64,000 bases of DNA from Acidobacteriota bacterium. Its GTDB lineage: Bacteria > Acidobacteriota > Terriglobia > Terriglobales > Acidobacteriaceae. The translations under genes and the position numbers were made by a program. Shown here piece after piece: positions 35,126-44,658 of the stretch; positions within the stretch are counted from its first letter, which is position 1, and each line of letters begins with the position of its first letter. Under the pieces are notes generated by a model. The model was not told where the DNA came from and made no database searches. It saw only the letters and a list, made by a program, of their open reading frames with translations. Where the stretch lies: NCBI GenBank assembly GCA_013289685.1, contig JABCZL010000005.1, positions 344,675 to 408,674 of the forward strand. The letters are read 5' to 3'.

Positions 35126-35710
35126 ATGAGGAAACCAGATACGACCGGGGAATATGCCATCCCGAATGTAGGAGCTCGCGGGGCATCGCGAACGGACGAA
35201 CTGCCCATGGACAGCGATGCCTTCGCCGGCTTCTACCAGCGCTCCGCACCGGGCCTGCGAGCGTACCTGGTGCGAGTCTCGGGGAACACAGCGCTTGCCG
35301 ATGATCTGATGCAAGAGAGCTATCTCCGCTTCCTGTGTGCATCGCGCCCAGAAGGTGGCGAGGTGAACTACCGGCGTTACCTGTATCGCATTGCGACCAA
35401 TCTCTTGCGCGACCACTGGAGACGGCCGGGCGCGGCCTGCATTGAAGATGTTCCGGAACAGTTTCTGGCGGCTCAGGACAGGTTGTCGAGCATCGACTCG
35501 CAGGCCACGCTCGAGCCGGCGTTGGCGCGAATGCGTCCACGCGAGAGGCAGCTGCTCTGGCTGGCGCACGCCGAAGGCTATTCGCACCGTGAGATCTCAG
35601 AGATCACCGGCCTGAGCGCGGCGGGCATTCGTCTGCTGCTTTTCCGGGCGCGGCGAAAAATCGCGCGTCTGCTGCGCCAGCAGATCGCCGCAGATCGGGG
35701 GAAAGCATGA
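35126..35710 (+). CDS. ECF-type RNA polymerase sigma factor
   Basis: A 194-residue protein with sigma region 2 (FYQRSAPGLRAYLVRVSGNTALADDLMQES and YLYRIATNLLRDHWR) and region 4 (ALARMRPRERQLLWLAHAEGYSHREISEITGLSAAGIRLLLFRARRKIARLL), the helix-turn-helix for -35 recognition. ATG 35126 is used; ATG 35207 would remove 27 poorly conserved residues. It overlaps the following anti-sigma-like gene by four bases (ATGA), a common coupled arrangement. It probably drives its own operon, including the membrane protein. Confidence 0.93.
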   Translation: MRKPDTTGEYAIPNVGARGASRTDELPMDSDAFAGFYQRSAPGLRAYLVRVSGNTALADDLMQESYLRFLCASRPEGGEVNYRRYLYRIATNLLRDHWRRPGAACIEDVPEQFLAAQDRLSSIDSQATLEPALARMRPRERQLLWLAHAEGYSHREISEITGLSAAGIRLLLFRARRKIARLLRQQIAADRGKA

Positions 35711-36219
35711 TGACCTTCCGCACTTGCTCCTACGAAAAAGAGCTTCACCAGGCACTGAAGGATGGGCACTGGCCCGAAGGTTGCGGCCAGGAATTGCGCA
35801 GCCACGTGGATGGGTGCGTCAAATGCAGCGATCTCGTTTTGGTGACGCAGACCTTCCAGCGGGCGCGGACTGAATCGGAGCGCGCGACGCCTTGCGGCTC
35901 ACCCAGCCTGTTGTGGTGGCGAGCGCAGCTGCGCCGCCGGAACGCCGCGGCCGAGCGCGTCAGCCGGCCCATCACGATCGCGCAAACTTTCGCCTGGGTC
36001 GTCACCGTGCTGGTGGGCGTAGTCTTCGTGGCGTCGCAATACAGCCACGGTCTGCGTTGGGCGTCGTGGGGGTCAGAGTTCGTGCCTCCGCGAGCCTTTC
36101 ATCTTCTACGCTTCGGATCCGGACAAGTCGGTTGGAATTTCCTTCTGCTGATTTCCAGCTTTGCAGTGCTGGCGCTGCTGAGCGCCCTCGTCGTGTATCT
36201 GGCCGCGGAGAAATCCTGA
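35707..36219 (+). CDS. Zinc-finger anti-sigma-like membrane protein
   Basis: A 170-residue protein. The N-terminal part contains H33-x3-C37-x2-C40 (SHVDGCVKC), the HC2 zinc-binding motif of ZAS anti-sigma factors. Two transmembrane helices follow (TFAWVVTVLVGVVFVASQY and NFLLLISSFAVLALLSALVVYL). Classical ZAS proteins have one helix, so two is slightly unusual. It would hold the ECF sigma factor at the membrane. Coupling with the sigma gene supports this role. Confidence 0.85.
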   Translation: MMTFRTCSYEKELHQALKDGHWPEGCGQELRSHVDGCVKCSDLVLVTQTFQRARTESERATPCGSPSLLWWRAQLRRRNAAAERVSRPITIAQTFAWVVTVLVGVVFVASQYSHGLRWASWGSEFVPPRAFHLLRFGSGQVGWNFLLLISSFAVLALLSALVVYLAAEKS

Positions 36220-36325
36220 CCACTGGCGGCGGGTAACAACCAACCCGCGGGTACATGTTCTTTCGTTTTCTCCCCGTAACCTTGTGAATGTTGGGTGACG
36301 CTGCCAGCATGGGGACGGGGCGGGC

Positions 36326-37246
36326 ATGAAGATTCTTCTGGTTGAAGATTCCTACATCGAACGGCACAAGATCGGTGGCTTTCTCACCGACTGGGGACTG
36401 GAACACGTGTCCGTCGGCAGCGGCACCGAAGCCGTTAAGCTGCTGGAAGCTCCCACTCCTCCCGACTTGGCCATCCTCGATTGGCTCCTCCCCGGCCTGG
36501 ATGGTATCGACATTCTGCGGCGCATCCGAAAACTCAGCCATGGAAACTACATCTACACCATGATGCTGACCGCCAAGAATCGGAAACAGGATCTGCTGAT
36601 CGCCATGGAGGCCGGGGCCGACGACTATCTGTCGAAACCGGTGGACCCCGCCGAGTTGCGCTCGCGAATCATGGTGGGCAAACGAATCCTGGATCTGCAG
36701 CAATCGCTGCGTTTCGCTGCCACGCATGATTTTCTAACCAACCTCCTGAACCGTTCGGAAATTATTTCGGCCCTGGAGCGGGAGTTTTCGCGCAGCGGGC
36801 GCGAAGAAAAGCCGGCGACCATCATCCTGGCCGATATCGACCACTTCAAGCGTGTGAATGACACCCTGGGGCACGCTGCGGGCGACGAAGTTCTGAAACA
36901 AGTGGCCTGCCGACTGAAGGCGGACCTGAGGCCATATGACCTCGTCGGCCGGTATGGCGGCGAGGAATTCATTGTCATTCTACCGGGCTGCCCTCTGGAA
37001 ACCGGAGCGCGCCGGGCCAACGAGATCCGCACTCTGGTTGGCAAAGATCCCATCAACACTCCGTTCGGCACAGCCTCTGCGACGGTCAGCATGGGCGTCA
37101 CGGTAACGTCCTTAAACCGTGACGGCACCGTCGCCGACCTTCTTCGTGAGGCCGACGTCAGTTTGTACGCGGCGAAGAAGAATGGCAGGAACCGCATCGA
37201 GGTCTTCTCGCCGGTCGAGCGTTCCAGCGGCGCAGCACAAGCTTAG
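36326..37246 (+). CDS. PleD-like response regulator with diguanylate cyclase domain
   Basis: A 306-residue protein. Receiver domain 1-120: phosphoacceptor D52 in LAILDWLLPG, and KPVDPAELRSRI. GGDEF domain 130-295: active-site G211-G212-E213-E214-F215 and, five residues before it, the RPYD inhibitory site (R202 to D205). It is predicted to make cyclic di-GMP when phosphorylated and to be inhibited by its product. No effector or kinase is directly adjacent. Confidence 0.95.
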   Translation: MKILLVEDSYIERHKIGGFLTDWGLEHVSVGSGTEAVKLLEAPTPPDLAILDWLLPGLDGIDILRRIRKLSHGNYIYTMMLTAKNRKQDLLIAMEAGADDYLSKPVDPAELRSRIMVGKRILDLQQSLRFAATHDFLTNLLNRSEIISALEREFSRSGREEKPATIILADIDHFKRVNDTLGHAAGDEVLKQVACRLKADLRPYDLVGRYGGEEFIVILPGCPLETGARRANEIRTLVGKDPINTPFGTASATVSMGVTVTSLNRDGTVADLLREADVSLYAAKKNGRNRIEVFSPVERSSGAAQA

Positions 37247-37309
37247 ACCGCCGCCTATCCCAGTTCCATTCTGCACATCCACACCCTTCTGTGGCACAGT
37301 AAGCAGTTC

Positions 37310-38632
37310 ATGTCCGCAAACTCCGACGCCAGAGCTGGACGCGTTGCCTTCACGCATCCCGGATTCGTGCTGTTCCAGGTCGCGCGCTTTCTCATTGTGG
37401 CGGCGGTCGAGATGGAGGCGGTGGCCGTCGGGTGGCAGGTCTACGAGATCACGAAGAGGCCGCTCGACCTGGGCTACGTGGGGCTGGCACAGTTTCTTCC
37501 GGCAATTTTGCTGTTTCCGCTCTCGGGGCACGCCTCGGACCGATTCGAACGCCGACATGTGCTCTCGGCGTGCTACGCCGGTTACGGAATTTGTTTTGCA
37601 CTGCTCCTGGCTCTCGCCGAGCGCGGCGCACCTTCAATCTCTTCGATCTACGTGGTGCTGGTGCTGATCGGGGTGGTGCGCTCGTTCAACAGCACGGCCA
37701 GTCGCTCGATTCTGCCGCAACTGGTTCCCGAAGAGCACTTCCCCAACGCGGTCGCCTGGAACGCGAGCATTTTTCAGGCGGCGACGATACTGGGGCCGTC
37801 GTTTGGGGGCATTCTGTATGCGGCGTTCCGCGGGCCCTCGGCAGTGTATGGGATCGCAATGCTGACGGCAATCGGCGCGACGGTTTCCTCGTTCCGCATC
37901 AAGCCGGAGGTGAAGGCACGTCCCCGCGAACCCATGACGCTGAAGACTATTTTCGCAGGGCTGCATTACATTTGGAGCAAGAAGCTGATTCTGGGCGCGA
38001 TCTCGCTCGATCTGTTTGCTGTGCTGCTGGGCGGGGCGGTGGCGCTGCTTCCGGTGTACGCACGCGAAATTCTGCATACGGGACCATGGGGGCTGGGGCT
38101 GCTGCGCACCGCTCCGGGAGTGGGCGCGGCTATCATGGCCGTGCTGCTGGCGCACTGGCCGCTGCGTGGGCGGTCCGGGCCGACGCTGTTGTGGGCGGTG
38201 GCGGGGTTCGGAATCTTCACAATCATTTTCGGCGTATCGCGCAGCCTGACGGTCTCGCTGATTGCTCTGCTGTTGTTGGGAGCCAGCGACATGATCAGCG
38301 TGATCATCCGCGCCACGCTCACGCAACTCGCGACCCCGGATGCAATGCGTGGCCGCGTCACAGCGGTTGACATGATATTCATCGGGACGTCGAACGAGTT
38401 TGGGCAGTTTGAATCCGGCGTGACCGCGCAATGGTTTGGCACCGTGCCAGCCGTGGTGTTGGGAGGAATTGGAACTCTGGTCGTGATCGCAATGTGGGCG
38501 TGGCTTTTCCCGGAGCTGCGGCACGCGGGGGAGTTAACTGCGATTAAGAGTTCAAGTCTGCTCGACGATGATGAAGTGGAGACAAGCGCCGCGGCGAGTA
38601 AGCCGCCCTCTACTACGGGACGTTCACGGTGA
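37310..38632 (+). CDS. MFS exporter (EntS/MFS_3-like)
   Basis: A 440-residue membrane protein with about 12 helices. It includes the N-terminal QVYEITKRPLDLGYVGLAQFLPAILLFPLSGHASDRFERR, where the loop D-R-F-x-R-R is the MFS motif A, and NAVAWNASIFQAATILGPSFGGILY. The sequence type resembles siderophore exporters and macrolide-type MFS_3 proteins. The substrate is unknown. The 3' end overlaps the convergent gene by 20 bp. Confidence 0.9.
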   Translation: MSANSDARAGRVAFTHPGFVLFQVARFLIVAAVEMEAVAVGWQVYEITKRPLDLGYVGLAQFLPAILLFPLSGHASDRFERRHVLSACYAGYGICFALLLALAERGAPSISSIYVVLVLIGVVRSFNSTASRSILPQLVPEEHFPNAVAWNASIFQAATILGPSFGGILYAAFRGPSAVYGIAMLTAIGATVSSFRIKPEVKARPREPMTLKTIFAGLHYIWSKKLILGAISLDLFAVLLGGAVALLPVYAREILHTGPWGLGLLRTAPGVGAAIMAVLLAHWPLRGRSGPTLLWAVAGFGIFTIIFGVSRSLTVSLIALLLLGASDMISVIIRATLTQLATPDAMRGRVTAVDMIFIGTSNEFGQFESGVTAQWFGTVPAVVLGGIGTLVVIAMWAWLFPELRHAGELTAIKSSSLLDDDEVETSAAASKPPSTTGRSR

Positions 38633-39869
38633 CTGTTGCGGAAGTTCGCCCATACTGGTTTGTAGCGTACAGCGTGTAGGTCGTGGTGGCTGCGGGATTC
38701 ACGGTTGCAGTGGTTCCGCGCACTGCGCCTAGACCCGGGGAGACGATGACATAATCGGCGCTGGATGCACCCCACGACAGCGTCACGCTGCCGCCCGAGG
38801 AAACATGCGTGGCGGATGCCGTGAACGAGTTGATCGTAGGCGCTGATCCGGTGGGATAATTCGCGTTCGTGTACACGGGATTCATCTGTACGACTTCAAA
38901 GGCCGACGCCGGCACGGTTTTCAGGGATTCGAGATCGGATCCCCAGCGGTTGTCGGACACTCCTGTCACGTAAAGCGCACTGCCGTTGTCGGCGAGAATC
39001 AGGCCGTAGGTCTTCATCGCGGACAGAATTACCTGCATTTGTGTGTCGAACCCAGAAATGTCGTAGCCGGATTTCAGGCGCAGCCGCATCCCCATCGGCG
39101 GCGCCGTAGGATCGCTGGAGTTTGCTGCCCAATGCGACGCTGGAGGAACGAATGCAGCCCTCGACTTCGGTAGCGTGAAGCGAAATGCGTGCTGGATGTT
39201 GCCCGTGGCAACTTCGTCGTAACGCACGAGGCCGGGAAAGATCGGCAGTCCGGCCGCGTCCGCGGAAGTCCAGGTATAGGGGCGTTGCTCGTTGCCCAAC
39301 AAATCCCACACCGCGGTTGAATCGGCGTTCCAGCTTCCGTCGGAATTCACGGACGAGTTGTACAGCTCATAGAGAAAACAATTGCCGTTGTCGAGCACCA
39401 GCACGTGCCGATCGCCGGTGCTGGACGATCCGCCTTCGACCGGAGCGCTCGCTGGGACCGGCATGGGGCCGGGATCGCTCTCGCCCCCGTAGGCGCCCAG
39501 ATTCACCTTCACCAGCGATTGGCTTCCATTGACGACGACGTAAGGAATGCCGTAGGTCGGATCGTTGCCCCAGTCGGGATGAACGTTCACCGAACCCACC
39601 CAGTTGCTGATGATGGTGTTGGAATTCGGGTCAACCGGCGCGGCAGAAATGTCGGTATTCCACAAGCTGCTGCTGGAGAACGGAACAAAACCGTTCAGAC
39701 TCGCCGTCTGCCCGACCGACATGCCCTTGCACGCCAGGTTGCTGCCGCCCGTGCCACCACCGTTGCCACCCGTATTTCCCGCGGGATGAGACACGCCAGA
39801 ACAGGCCGTCAACAACGCCAGTGCGAAGAGGACAAGAGGCAGCTTCCAGGCTGAACAGGGACAGCGCAT
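38613..39869 (-). CDS. Lipoprotein with C-terminal Ig-like domain
   Basis: A 418-residue lipoprotein: the lipobox LLTAC places the lipidated Cys at about residue 23, followed by a Gly-rich spacer (GGNGGGTGGS). The central domain (about 45-330) contains GFVPFSSSSLWNTDISAAPVDP, HVLVLDNGNCFLYELYN and MGMRLRLKSGYDISGF, a pattern shared by secreted proteins of unknown function that may bind carbohydrate. The final 85 residues (PTINSFTASATHVSSGGSVTLSW) are an Ig-like fold. It is predicted to face the periplasm or cell surface. Confidence 0.8.
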   Translation of the reverse strand: MRCPCSAWKLPLVLFALALLTACSGVSHPAGNTGGNGGGTGGSNLACKGMSVGQTASLNGFVPFSSSSLWNTDISAAPVDPNSNTIISNWVGSVNVHPDWGNDPTYGIPYVVVNGSQSLVKVNLGAYGGESDPGPMPVPASAPVEGGSSSTGDRHVLVLDNGNCFLYELYNSSVNSDGSWNADSTAVWDLLGNEQRPYTWTSADAAGLPIFPGLVRYDEVATGNIQHAFRFTLPKSRAAFVPPASHWAANSSDPTAPPMGMRLRLKSGYDISGFDTQMQVILSAMKTYGLILADNGSALYVTGVSDNRWGSDLESLKTVPASAFEVVQMNPVYTNANYPTGSAPTINSFTASATHVSSGGSVTLSWGASSADYVIVSPGLGAVRGTTATVNPAATTTYTLYATNQYGRTSATVTVNVP

Positions 39870-39947
39870 CGTACAACAATTGTCGGCGAGCCCAATGGCG
39901 CACGGAAAGAGGCCTTTGGGACATGTCCGAATTCTAAGAACGAGGGT

Positions 39948-40001
39948 CCTAGATGACGAGTGCCTCTTAGATGACGAGCGCCTCTTAGATGACGAGCGCC
40001 T
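39948..40001. repeat. 18-bp tandem repeat, three copies
   Basis: CCTAGATGACGAGTGCCT (39948), CTTAGATGACGAGCGCCT (39966) and again at 39984. It lies directly downstream of the beta-propeller gene stop. No hairpin is evident. Confidence 0.85.
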
Positions 40002-40002
40002 C

Positions 40003-42303
40003 TTACTTCCCCTTCAACAGCGTCTTGGCCGCGCCCATGTTGTCGTATTTGTCGTAGACGCGAACGACGATCACATGGTCGGACGCGGCGTCATTCCCGG
40101 CGCCCAGGGAAGCCATGAAGTCGTAGTCTTCGACCTTCGCATCGGAGAGCTGGCCGACCGGTTCGACGTACTTCCAATCTCCCGCGTCAATCGAATACTC
40201 GGCCCGCTTGATGGTGGAGAATCCATCTTCCGCACGAAAGCGCACGTGAATCTGCGATCCCTCGGCCGACGCGGTCAAGTTCTCGACCCGCGGAGGCGTG
40301 GTGTCCACCTCGAAGCGGCGGCTCTCTTTGGCCGCGGTCAGGGCCTCGCCCGGAGAATGCGACGGCGCATCAGAAGCCACAACCTTCACCGTGTAGCCGC
40401 CATCGGGCAGCAGGCTGGCGTCGAAGGAATAGGCTTTGTCGGTCAAGCTGTCTTTCAGCAGAAGCCAGCGGGTTTCGCCGTCGCCCCGGTAGTGGACCGA
40501 ATAGACAAGCTGGTCGTCGTTCTCGTCGTGCGCATTCCACTTCACGCCAATGGCGTCGCGATCGTGGGTGCTGGGCACCGGCGACTCGAAATGGATGCCC
40601 GCGGAGCCACTCACGTCCGTATTGAGATTGAGGCCGGGCTGCTTCTGAATCGGCTGGTAGCGGACGCCAACCTGCACCGACACGTCCTCAATTTCAGGCG
40701 CCACGTTTTTCGGCAGATAATTCAGAGTCACAGTGTCGACCGCGGGCCTGACGCTTCCCGCGTGCAGCACGGCTTTCCACTGGGCGTAGCGAGCGGCGGG
40801 AACTCCCGTCGCAGAGTCTTTGGTGAGATTCACTGGCTTCCACGGACTCCAGTTGCGGTCGGGATTATCTACGTTGCCGCTGCGTGCCAGCAGATCGACA
40901 TTGCCCGCGCCGCGAAACTCGGCGCGCCCCCAACGTGAAAAAACTTTGGCGTCGAACACGTCGCTCTCGTAGGTGCCCTCGTTCTCCGGGCCCGGACCGA
41001 GGATAAAAATCTTCCCGAGGTTGCTGCTGGCGGCGTAGAGTCCCCCGCCGGGAGCCTTGGCAAAACCAGTGACCTGCGATGCCGGCGCCTTGAGCAGATC
41101 GGAAAATTCATCCTGCGCTTCGATGGCGAAAACATGTCCGCGGTTTCCGGTGCCGGCAAGCAGCTTGTCATGCGAATCGAAGGCCAGCGCATAGACGATG
41201 TCCTCGCGCGAAGTGAATATGCGCGACGGGGAACCATCGGGAGCGATGCGGTACACATCGGATCCGCCGCTCGCGCTTCCGCCGGGGAATGGGAACGGGC
41301 CCACTGGCGGGTTGTTGGGCGTCATGGTGAGCGTCACTCCCGGAGTCTGCGGACCAGTCGAGGGCACGTTTGATCCCATCGAGATCATGGGCGAAGGGCC
41401 CGCGGGCGATGTGGCGCCGGCGCGTTTCTCGCCCACACCCGCGGCATAGATGTTGCCTGCGCGATCCAGGGCCAGTGCGGTGATTTCCTTCTTGGGCGCG
41501 CTGTACAAGACGAAGCCCTCGCCCGCCGGAGAAATTCGGTATACCAGGCCGCTGCCGTCGGTGCCGGCGATGACGTTGCCCTGGCCATCGAGCGCCAGCA
41601 CCCGAATGTGCGTGTCGTCGCTCTTGAAGAAAACCGAGTGCTCGCCCTTCGGCGTGACTTTGTAGATCTCGCCGTGATCGCCGGTCGCCACATACAGGTT
41701 GCCGGACTTGTCGAGAACGAGGTTCCAGACGTACTTGGTGCCGGGAGCGAAGTACTCGGAGGAACTCCAGGACGAATCAAGAGTGGGCTTAGCCGCTTCC
41801 TTTTCGTTCTTACTCTCGGTCTTGCTGTCGGATTTGGGCGCGTCGCCTTTTGCCTGAGGCTTGTGCTCGATCTTGTAGACCTTTCCATCGGGCGCGGTGG
41901 CGGCGTAGATCACGCCGTGGGGGCCGACCTCGAGCGCCTGCACCTGCAGTTCCTGAGGCTCAAAAATAATGGTCGCCTGGCCATCCGGCGTAATGCGGTA
42001 CACCCGCGCCGGCGACCCGGTCGCGGCGTAAATATTTCCCGCCTCGTCGGAGGCCACAGCCCAGATGTACGTCGAGGGCGTCGCGCACAGCAGTTTGAAC
42101 GAAGGAGCCAGTTCCAGGCCGCCGGAACTGCGAATGGCCACTCCCGTGGCCGTGCCCTTGGTGAGGTCTTCAAATTTTGACTGCTCCCAGGTGCGTGTGC
42201 CGTCGGCGAAGGCGGAGGGGGCGAAACCGTTCATCGCAAGCGTGAGACCAAGAAAACTGCCAAGAATGGAAAGAAAGATCCTGCGCGAACTCTGCAATGT
42301 CAT
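40003..42303 (-). CDS. Secreted beta-propeller (NHL/SMP-30-like) protein
   Basis: A 766-residue protein starting at ATG 42303, a better signal-peptide start (RIFLSILGSFLGLTLAMNGFAPSAFA) than the ATG 57 bp upstream. Residues about 55-470 carry repeated blades such as DEAGNIYAATGSPARVYRITPDG, GPHGVIYAATAPDGKVYKIE, DKSGNLYVATGDHGEIYKVTPKG and DSHDKLLAGTGNRGHVFAIE. A lysine/glutamate-rich linker breaks the repeats at about 160-190. The C-terminus has fibronectin- or Ig-like beta segments (TPPRVENLTASAEGSQIHVRFRAEDG). It probably functions in the periplasm or outside the cell. No enzyme signature is seen. Confidence 0.78.
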   Translation of the reverse strand: MTLQSSRRIFLSILGSFLGLTLAMNGFAPSAFADGTRTWEQSKFEDLTKGTATGVAIRSSGGLELAPSFKLLCATPSTYIWAVASDEAGNIYAATGSPARVYRITPDGQATIIFEPQELQVQALEVGPHGVIYAATAPDGKVYKIEHKPQAKGDAPKSDSKTESKNEKEAAKPTLDSSWSSSEYFAPGTKYVWNLVLDKSGNLYVATGDHGEIYKVTPKGEHSVFFKSDDTHIRVLALDGQGNVIAGTDGSGLVYRISPAGEGFVLYSAPKKEITALALDRAGNIYAAGVGEKRAGATSPAGPSPMISMGSNVPSTGPQTPGVTLTMTPNNPPVGPFPFPGGSASGGSDVYRIAPDGSPSRIFTSREDIVYALAFDSHDKLLAGTGNRGHVFAIEAQDEFSDLLKAPASQVTGFAKAPGGGLYAASSNLGKIFILGPGPENEGTYESDVFDAKVFSRWGRAEFRGAGNVDLLARSGNVDNPDRNWSPWKPVNLTKDSATGVPAARYAQWKAVLHAGSVRPAVDTVTLNYLPKNVAPEIEDVSVQVGVRYQPIQKQPGLNLNTDVSGSAGIHFESPVPSTHDRDAIGVKWNAHDENDDQLVYSVHYRGDGETRWLLLKDSLTDKAYSFDASLLPDGGYTVKVVASDAPSHSPGEALTAAKESRRFEVDTTPPRVENLTASAEGSQIHVRFRAEDGFSTIKRAEYSIDAGDWKYVEPVGQLSDAKVEDYDFMASLGAGNDAASDHVIVVRVYDKYDNMGAAKTLLKGK

Positions 42304-42402
42304 ACCTCGATTCAGAATCGTCCTGAGACGCGGGTCGACCACGGCTTTTGCTGCTGGCAAAGATTCAGGTTAACACGCAAACACATTCCGAGGCGCAGGG
42401 CG

Positions 42403-42469
42403 GAAGTCCGAGGTCTGAGGTCCGACGTCGCCCGAAAGCCGAAAGCCGAAAGCCGAACGCCGAACGCCG
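42403..42469. repeat. Two heptamer families upstream of pyrE
   Basis: First block of four units ending GTC: GGAAGTC, CGAGGTC, TGAGGTC and CGACGTC (42403-42430). After a short break come GAAAGCC three times (42435-42455) and GAACGCC twice (42456-42469). The last unit ends 31 bp before the pyrE ATG. Confidence 0.88.
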
Positions 42470-42500
42470 GAACCCAGCCCACGTGATATCGTAGATTTTC

Positions 42501-43169
42501 ATGCATTCCGCGCGTCAGAAGCTGCTGAGCACGCTGGCTCACAAGTCGTTCCGGCTGGGCGAGTTCAAACTTTCTTCCGGCGGCACCAGCGACTACTACA
42601 TCGACTGCCGCACCACCACGCTCGACGCCAAGGGCTCGCGGCTGACCGGGGAAGTTTTCTTCGAAGAAATCAGGCAGCGCGGATGGAAAGCCCAGGCGAT
42701 CGGCGGACTCACCATGGGCGCGGATCCCATCGTGGTAGCGGTCGCGGTAGTGAGCGGTGAGCTCGACGGCTTTCTGGTGCGCAAAGCCGAGAAGCAGCAC
42801 GGCACCGGGCAGCGGATTGAAGGCTTCCGCGAAAAGGGTGCGCGGGTCGTGATCGTGGACGATGTCTGCACTACGGGGGCATCGACGGTGCAGGCGATTG
42901 AAGCGGCGCGCGAATTCGGGTTCGAAGTCGTCGGCGTGATGTGCCTCATCGAGCGCGAAGATGCTAAGGGACGTCCGAACGTGGAGCAGGCGGCCGGGCC
43001 GGCGCCGTTCGTTTCCATCTTCACCGCGAACGACGTGCGCAAGGAACACATGCTGCAAAACGACGACACCGAGCCCAGCATTTTTGCCGTGGCGGCGGCA
43101 TGCGAAGTCTGCGGCAGGCCGGCGGTAACGAATAACCCGCGCCCCCGCTGCGAGGCGCATAAAGTTTAA
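42501..43169 (+). CDS. pyrE: Orotate phosphoribosyltransferase with zinc-finger-like tail
   Basis: A 222-residue enzyme of pyrimidine synthesis, converting orotate and PRPP to OMP. The PRPP loop is VVIVDDVCTTGASTVQAIE (about 117-135), and the substrate region is FRLGEFKLSSGGTSDYYIDCR. After the normal domain end there is a tail of about 25 residues with C201-x2-C204-x12-C217-x2-H220, which looks like a small zinc-binding unit and is not needed for the canonical enzyme. It is preceded by a double heptamer array. mtnA follows after 54 bp containing another heptamer array. Confidence 0.93.
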   Translation: MHSARQKLLSTLAHKSFRLGEFKLSSGGTSDYYIDCRTTTLDAKGSRLTGEVFFEEIRQRGWKAQAIGGLTMGADPIVVAVAVVSGELDGFLVRKAEKQHGTGQRIEGFREKGARVVIVDDVCTTGASTVQAIEAAREFGFEVVGVMCLIEREDAKGRPNVEQAAGPAPFVSIFTANDVRKEHMLQNDDTEPSIFAVAAACEVCGRPAVTNNPRPRCEAHKV

Positions 43170-43180
43170 GCCCAGCTAAA

Positions 43181-43215
43181 GACCACGACCAAAGACCAAC
43201 GACCAACGACCAACG
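43181..43215. repeat. Heptamer array ACCAACG between pyrE and mtnA
   Basis: GACCACG, ACCAAAG and three perfect ACCAACG units (43195-43215). It ends 8 bp before the mtnA ATG and replaces the expected ribosome binding site region. Confidence 0.9.
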
Positions 43216-43223
43216 ACTGACCT

Positions 43224-44279
43224 ATGATCCAAACCCTGGAATGGACCGACCAAGGCGTACGCTTCATTGACCAGACGAAGCTGCCCACGGAAGAAGTTTA
43301 CGTCACCTGCACAACGCATGAGCAGGTGGCCGACGTGATCCGCAACATGGTGGTGCGCGGCGCGCCGGCGATCGGCGTGGCCGCCGCCATGGGCATTGCG
43401 CTGGGCGTGAGTAATTCCACAGCCGAATCCACGGGCGACCTGAAGCGCGACCTCGACCAGATCTGCGATCTCATCGGCAAAACCCGGCCCACCGCGGTGA
43501 ATCTTTTCTGGGCCATCCGGCGCATGCAGGAGAAGTTCGAGCGCATCCGCATCCGGCCGATCCCGCAAATCAAGCGCGATCTGATCGAAGAAGCCCGGCG
43601 CATGCACGCCGAAGACATCGCCGCCAACCAGGCCATGGGACGCCACGGGGCGACGCTCATGCCGAACGACGGCGGCGTCCTCACGCACTGCAACGCCGGA
43701 GCGCTGGCCACGGCGGGATACGGCACCGCACTCGGCGTGATTCGCGCGGCCGTCGAGCAGGGCAAAAAAATTCACGTGTATGCCGACGAAACCCGGCCCT
43801 TTCTGCAAGGCTCGCGGCTCACGGCGTGGGAACTGATGAAAGACGGCATCCCGACCACCGTGATTTCCGACAACATGGCCGGGGCGATGATGAGCCAGGG
43901 CAAGATTGGAGCCATCGTGGTGGGCGCCGACCGCATTGCCGCCAACGGCGACGTGGCCAACAAGATTGGGACCTACACGGTCGCGATCCTCGCCAAGGAA
44001 CACGGCATCCCGTTCTACGTGGCCGCGCCGATTTCAACTGTCGATCTGGCTTGTGCCGACGGCAGCAGGATTCCCATCGAGCAGCGCAACGCCCGGGAAA
44101 TCACCCACATCGCCGGCAAGCAGATGGTTCCCGACGGCGTAGAAGTGGAAAACCCCGCCTTTGACGTAACTCCCGCGAAGTACGTGGCCGCCATCATCAC
44201 GGAAAAAGGGATCGCCCGAGCGCCCTATGATCAGTCTTTGCGCGCTCTCGCCGGGCAGCAGGCCGAGGTGCATCCCTAG
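43224..44279 (+). CDS. mtnA: Methylthioribose-1-phosphate isomerase
   Basis: A 351-residue enzyme of methionine salvage, isomerising 5-methylthioribose-1-phosphate to the ribulose form. Motifs are [55 protein letters not shown] with the catalytic Cys, the [12 protein letters not shown] segment with the catalytic Asp in [10 protein letters not shown], and [20 protein letters not shown]. Full length. No other methionine salvage genes are adjacent. Confidence 0.96.
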   Translation: MIQTLEWTDQGVRFIDQTKLPTEEVYVTCTTHEQVADVIRNMVVRGAPAIGVAAAMGIALGVSNSTAESTGDLKRDLDQICDLIGKTRPTAVNLFWAIRRMQEKFERIRIRPIPQIKRDLIEEARRMHAEDIAANQAMGRHGATLMPNDGGVLTHCNAGALATAGYGTALGVIRAAVEQGKKIHVYADETRPFLQGSRLTAWELMKDGIPTTVISDNMAGAMMSQGKIGAIVVGADRIAANGDVANKIGTYTVAILAKEHGIPFYVAAPISTVDLACADGSRIPIEQRNAREITHIAGKQMVPDGVEVENPAFDVTPAKYVAAIITEKGIARAPYDQSLRALAGQQAEVHP

Positions 44280-44658
44280 CCGCCCCGGTCAAGCCTCCCG
44301 CGATCATCAGGTCTGGTTGTCATCCCGAGCAAAGCGCCTGTCGTCCTGAGCGAAGCGCCTGTCATCAGAGCAAAGCGCCTGTCATCCTGAGCGAAGCGAA
44401 GGATCTGTGCACTCCTCGGCCAGTTGCATAGTTCCTCTTCGACTTCGCTCAGGTCAGGCTTTCGTCGGTCAAAGAAGCGCCCTCCTTGGAATGACTACCT
44501 TTTAGTTCGCCAACGTAAAGAGATGTAAAGACGCCAAAAAACTTTAGTACCCACCGCTACTTATTCTCTAGGTTCGGGTTGACGTTAACGGCAACTCAAC
44601 CGTGCTAAATTTAGCTCAGAAGACCCAACTCTACGCCAACCTACCTCAGGGGGAAGTT
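44280..44658. other. Gene-free stretch with 21-bp TGTCATCCTGAGCGAAGC repeats
   Basis: Four tandem copies of a unit like TGTCATCCCGAGCAAAGCG: 44318-44338, 44339-44359, 44360-44379 (one base shorter) and 44380-44407 ending in AAGGATCTG. Near 44437-44450 the inverse CTTCGCTCAGG occurs. The remainder up to the lipoprotein start shows no recognisable gene. Confidence 0.85.
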
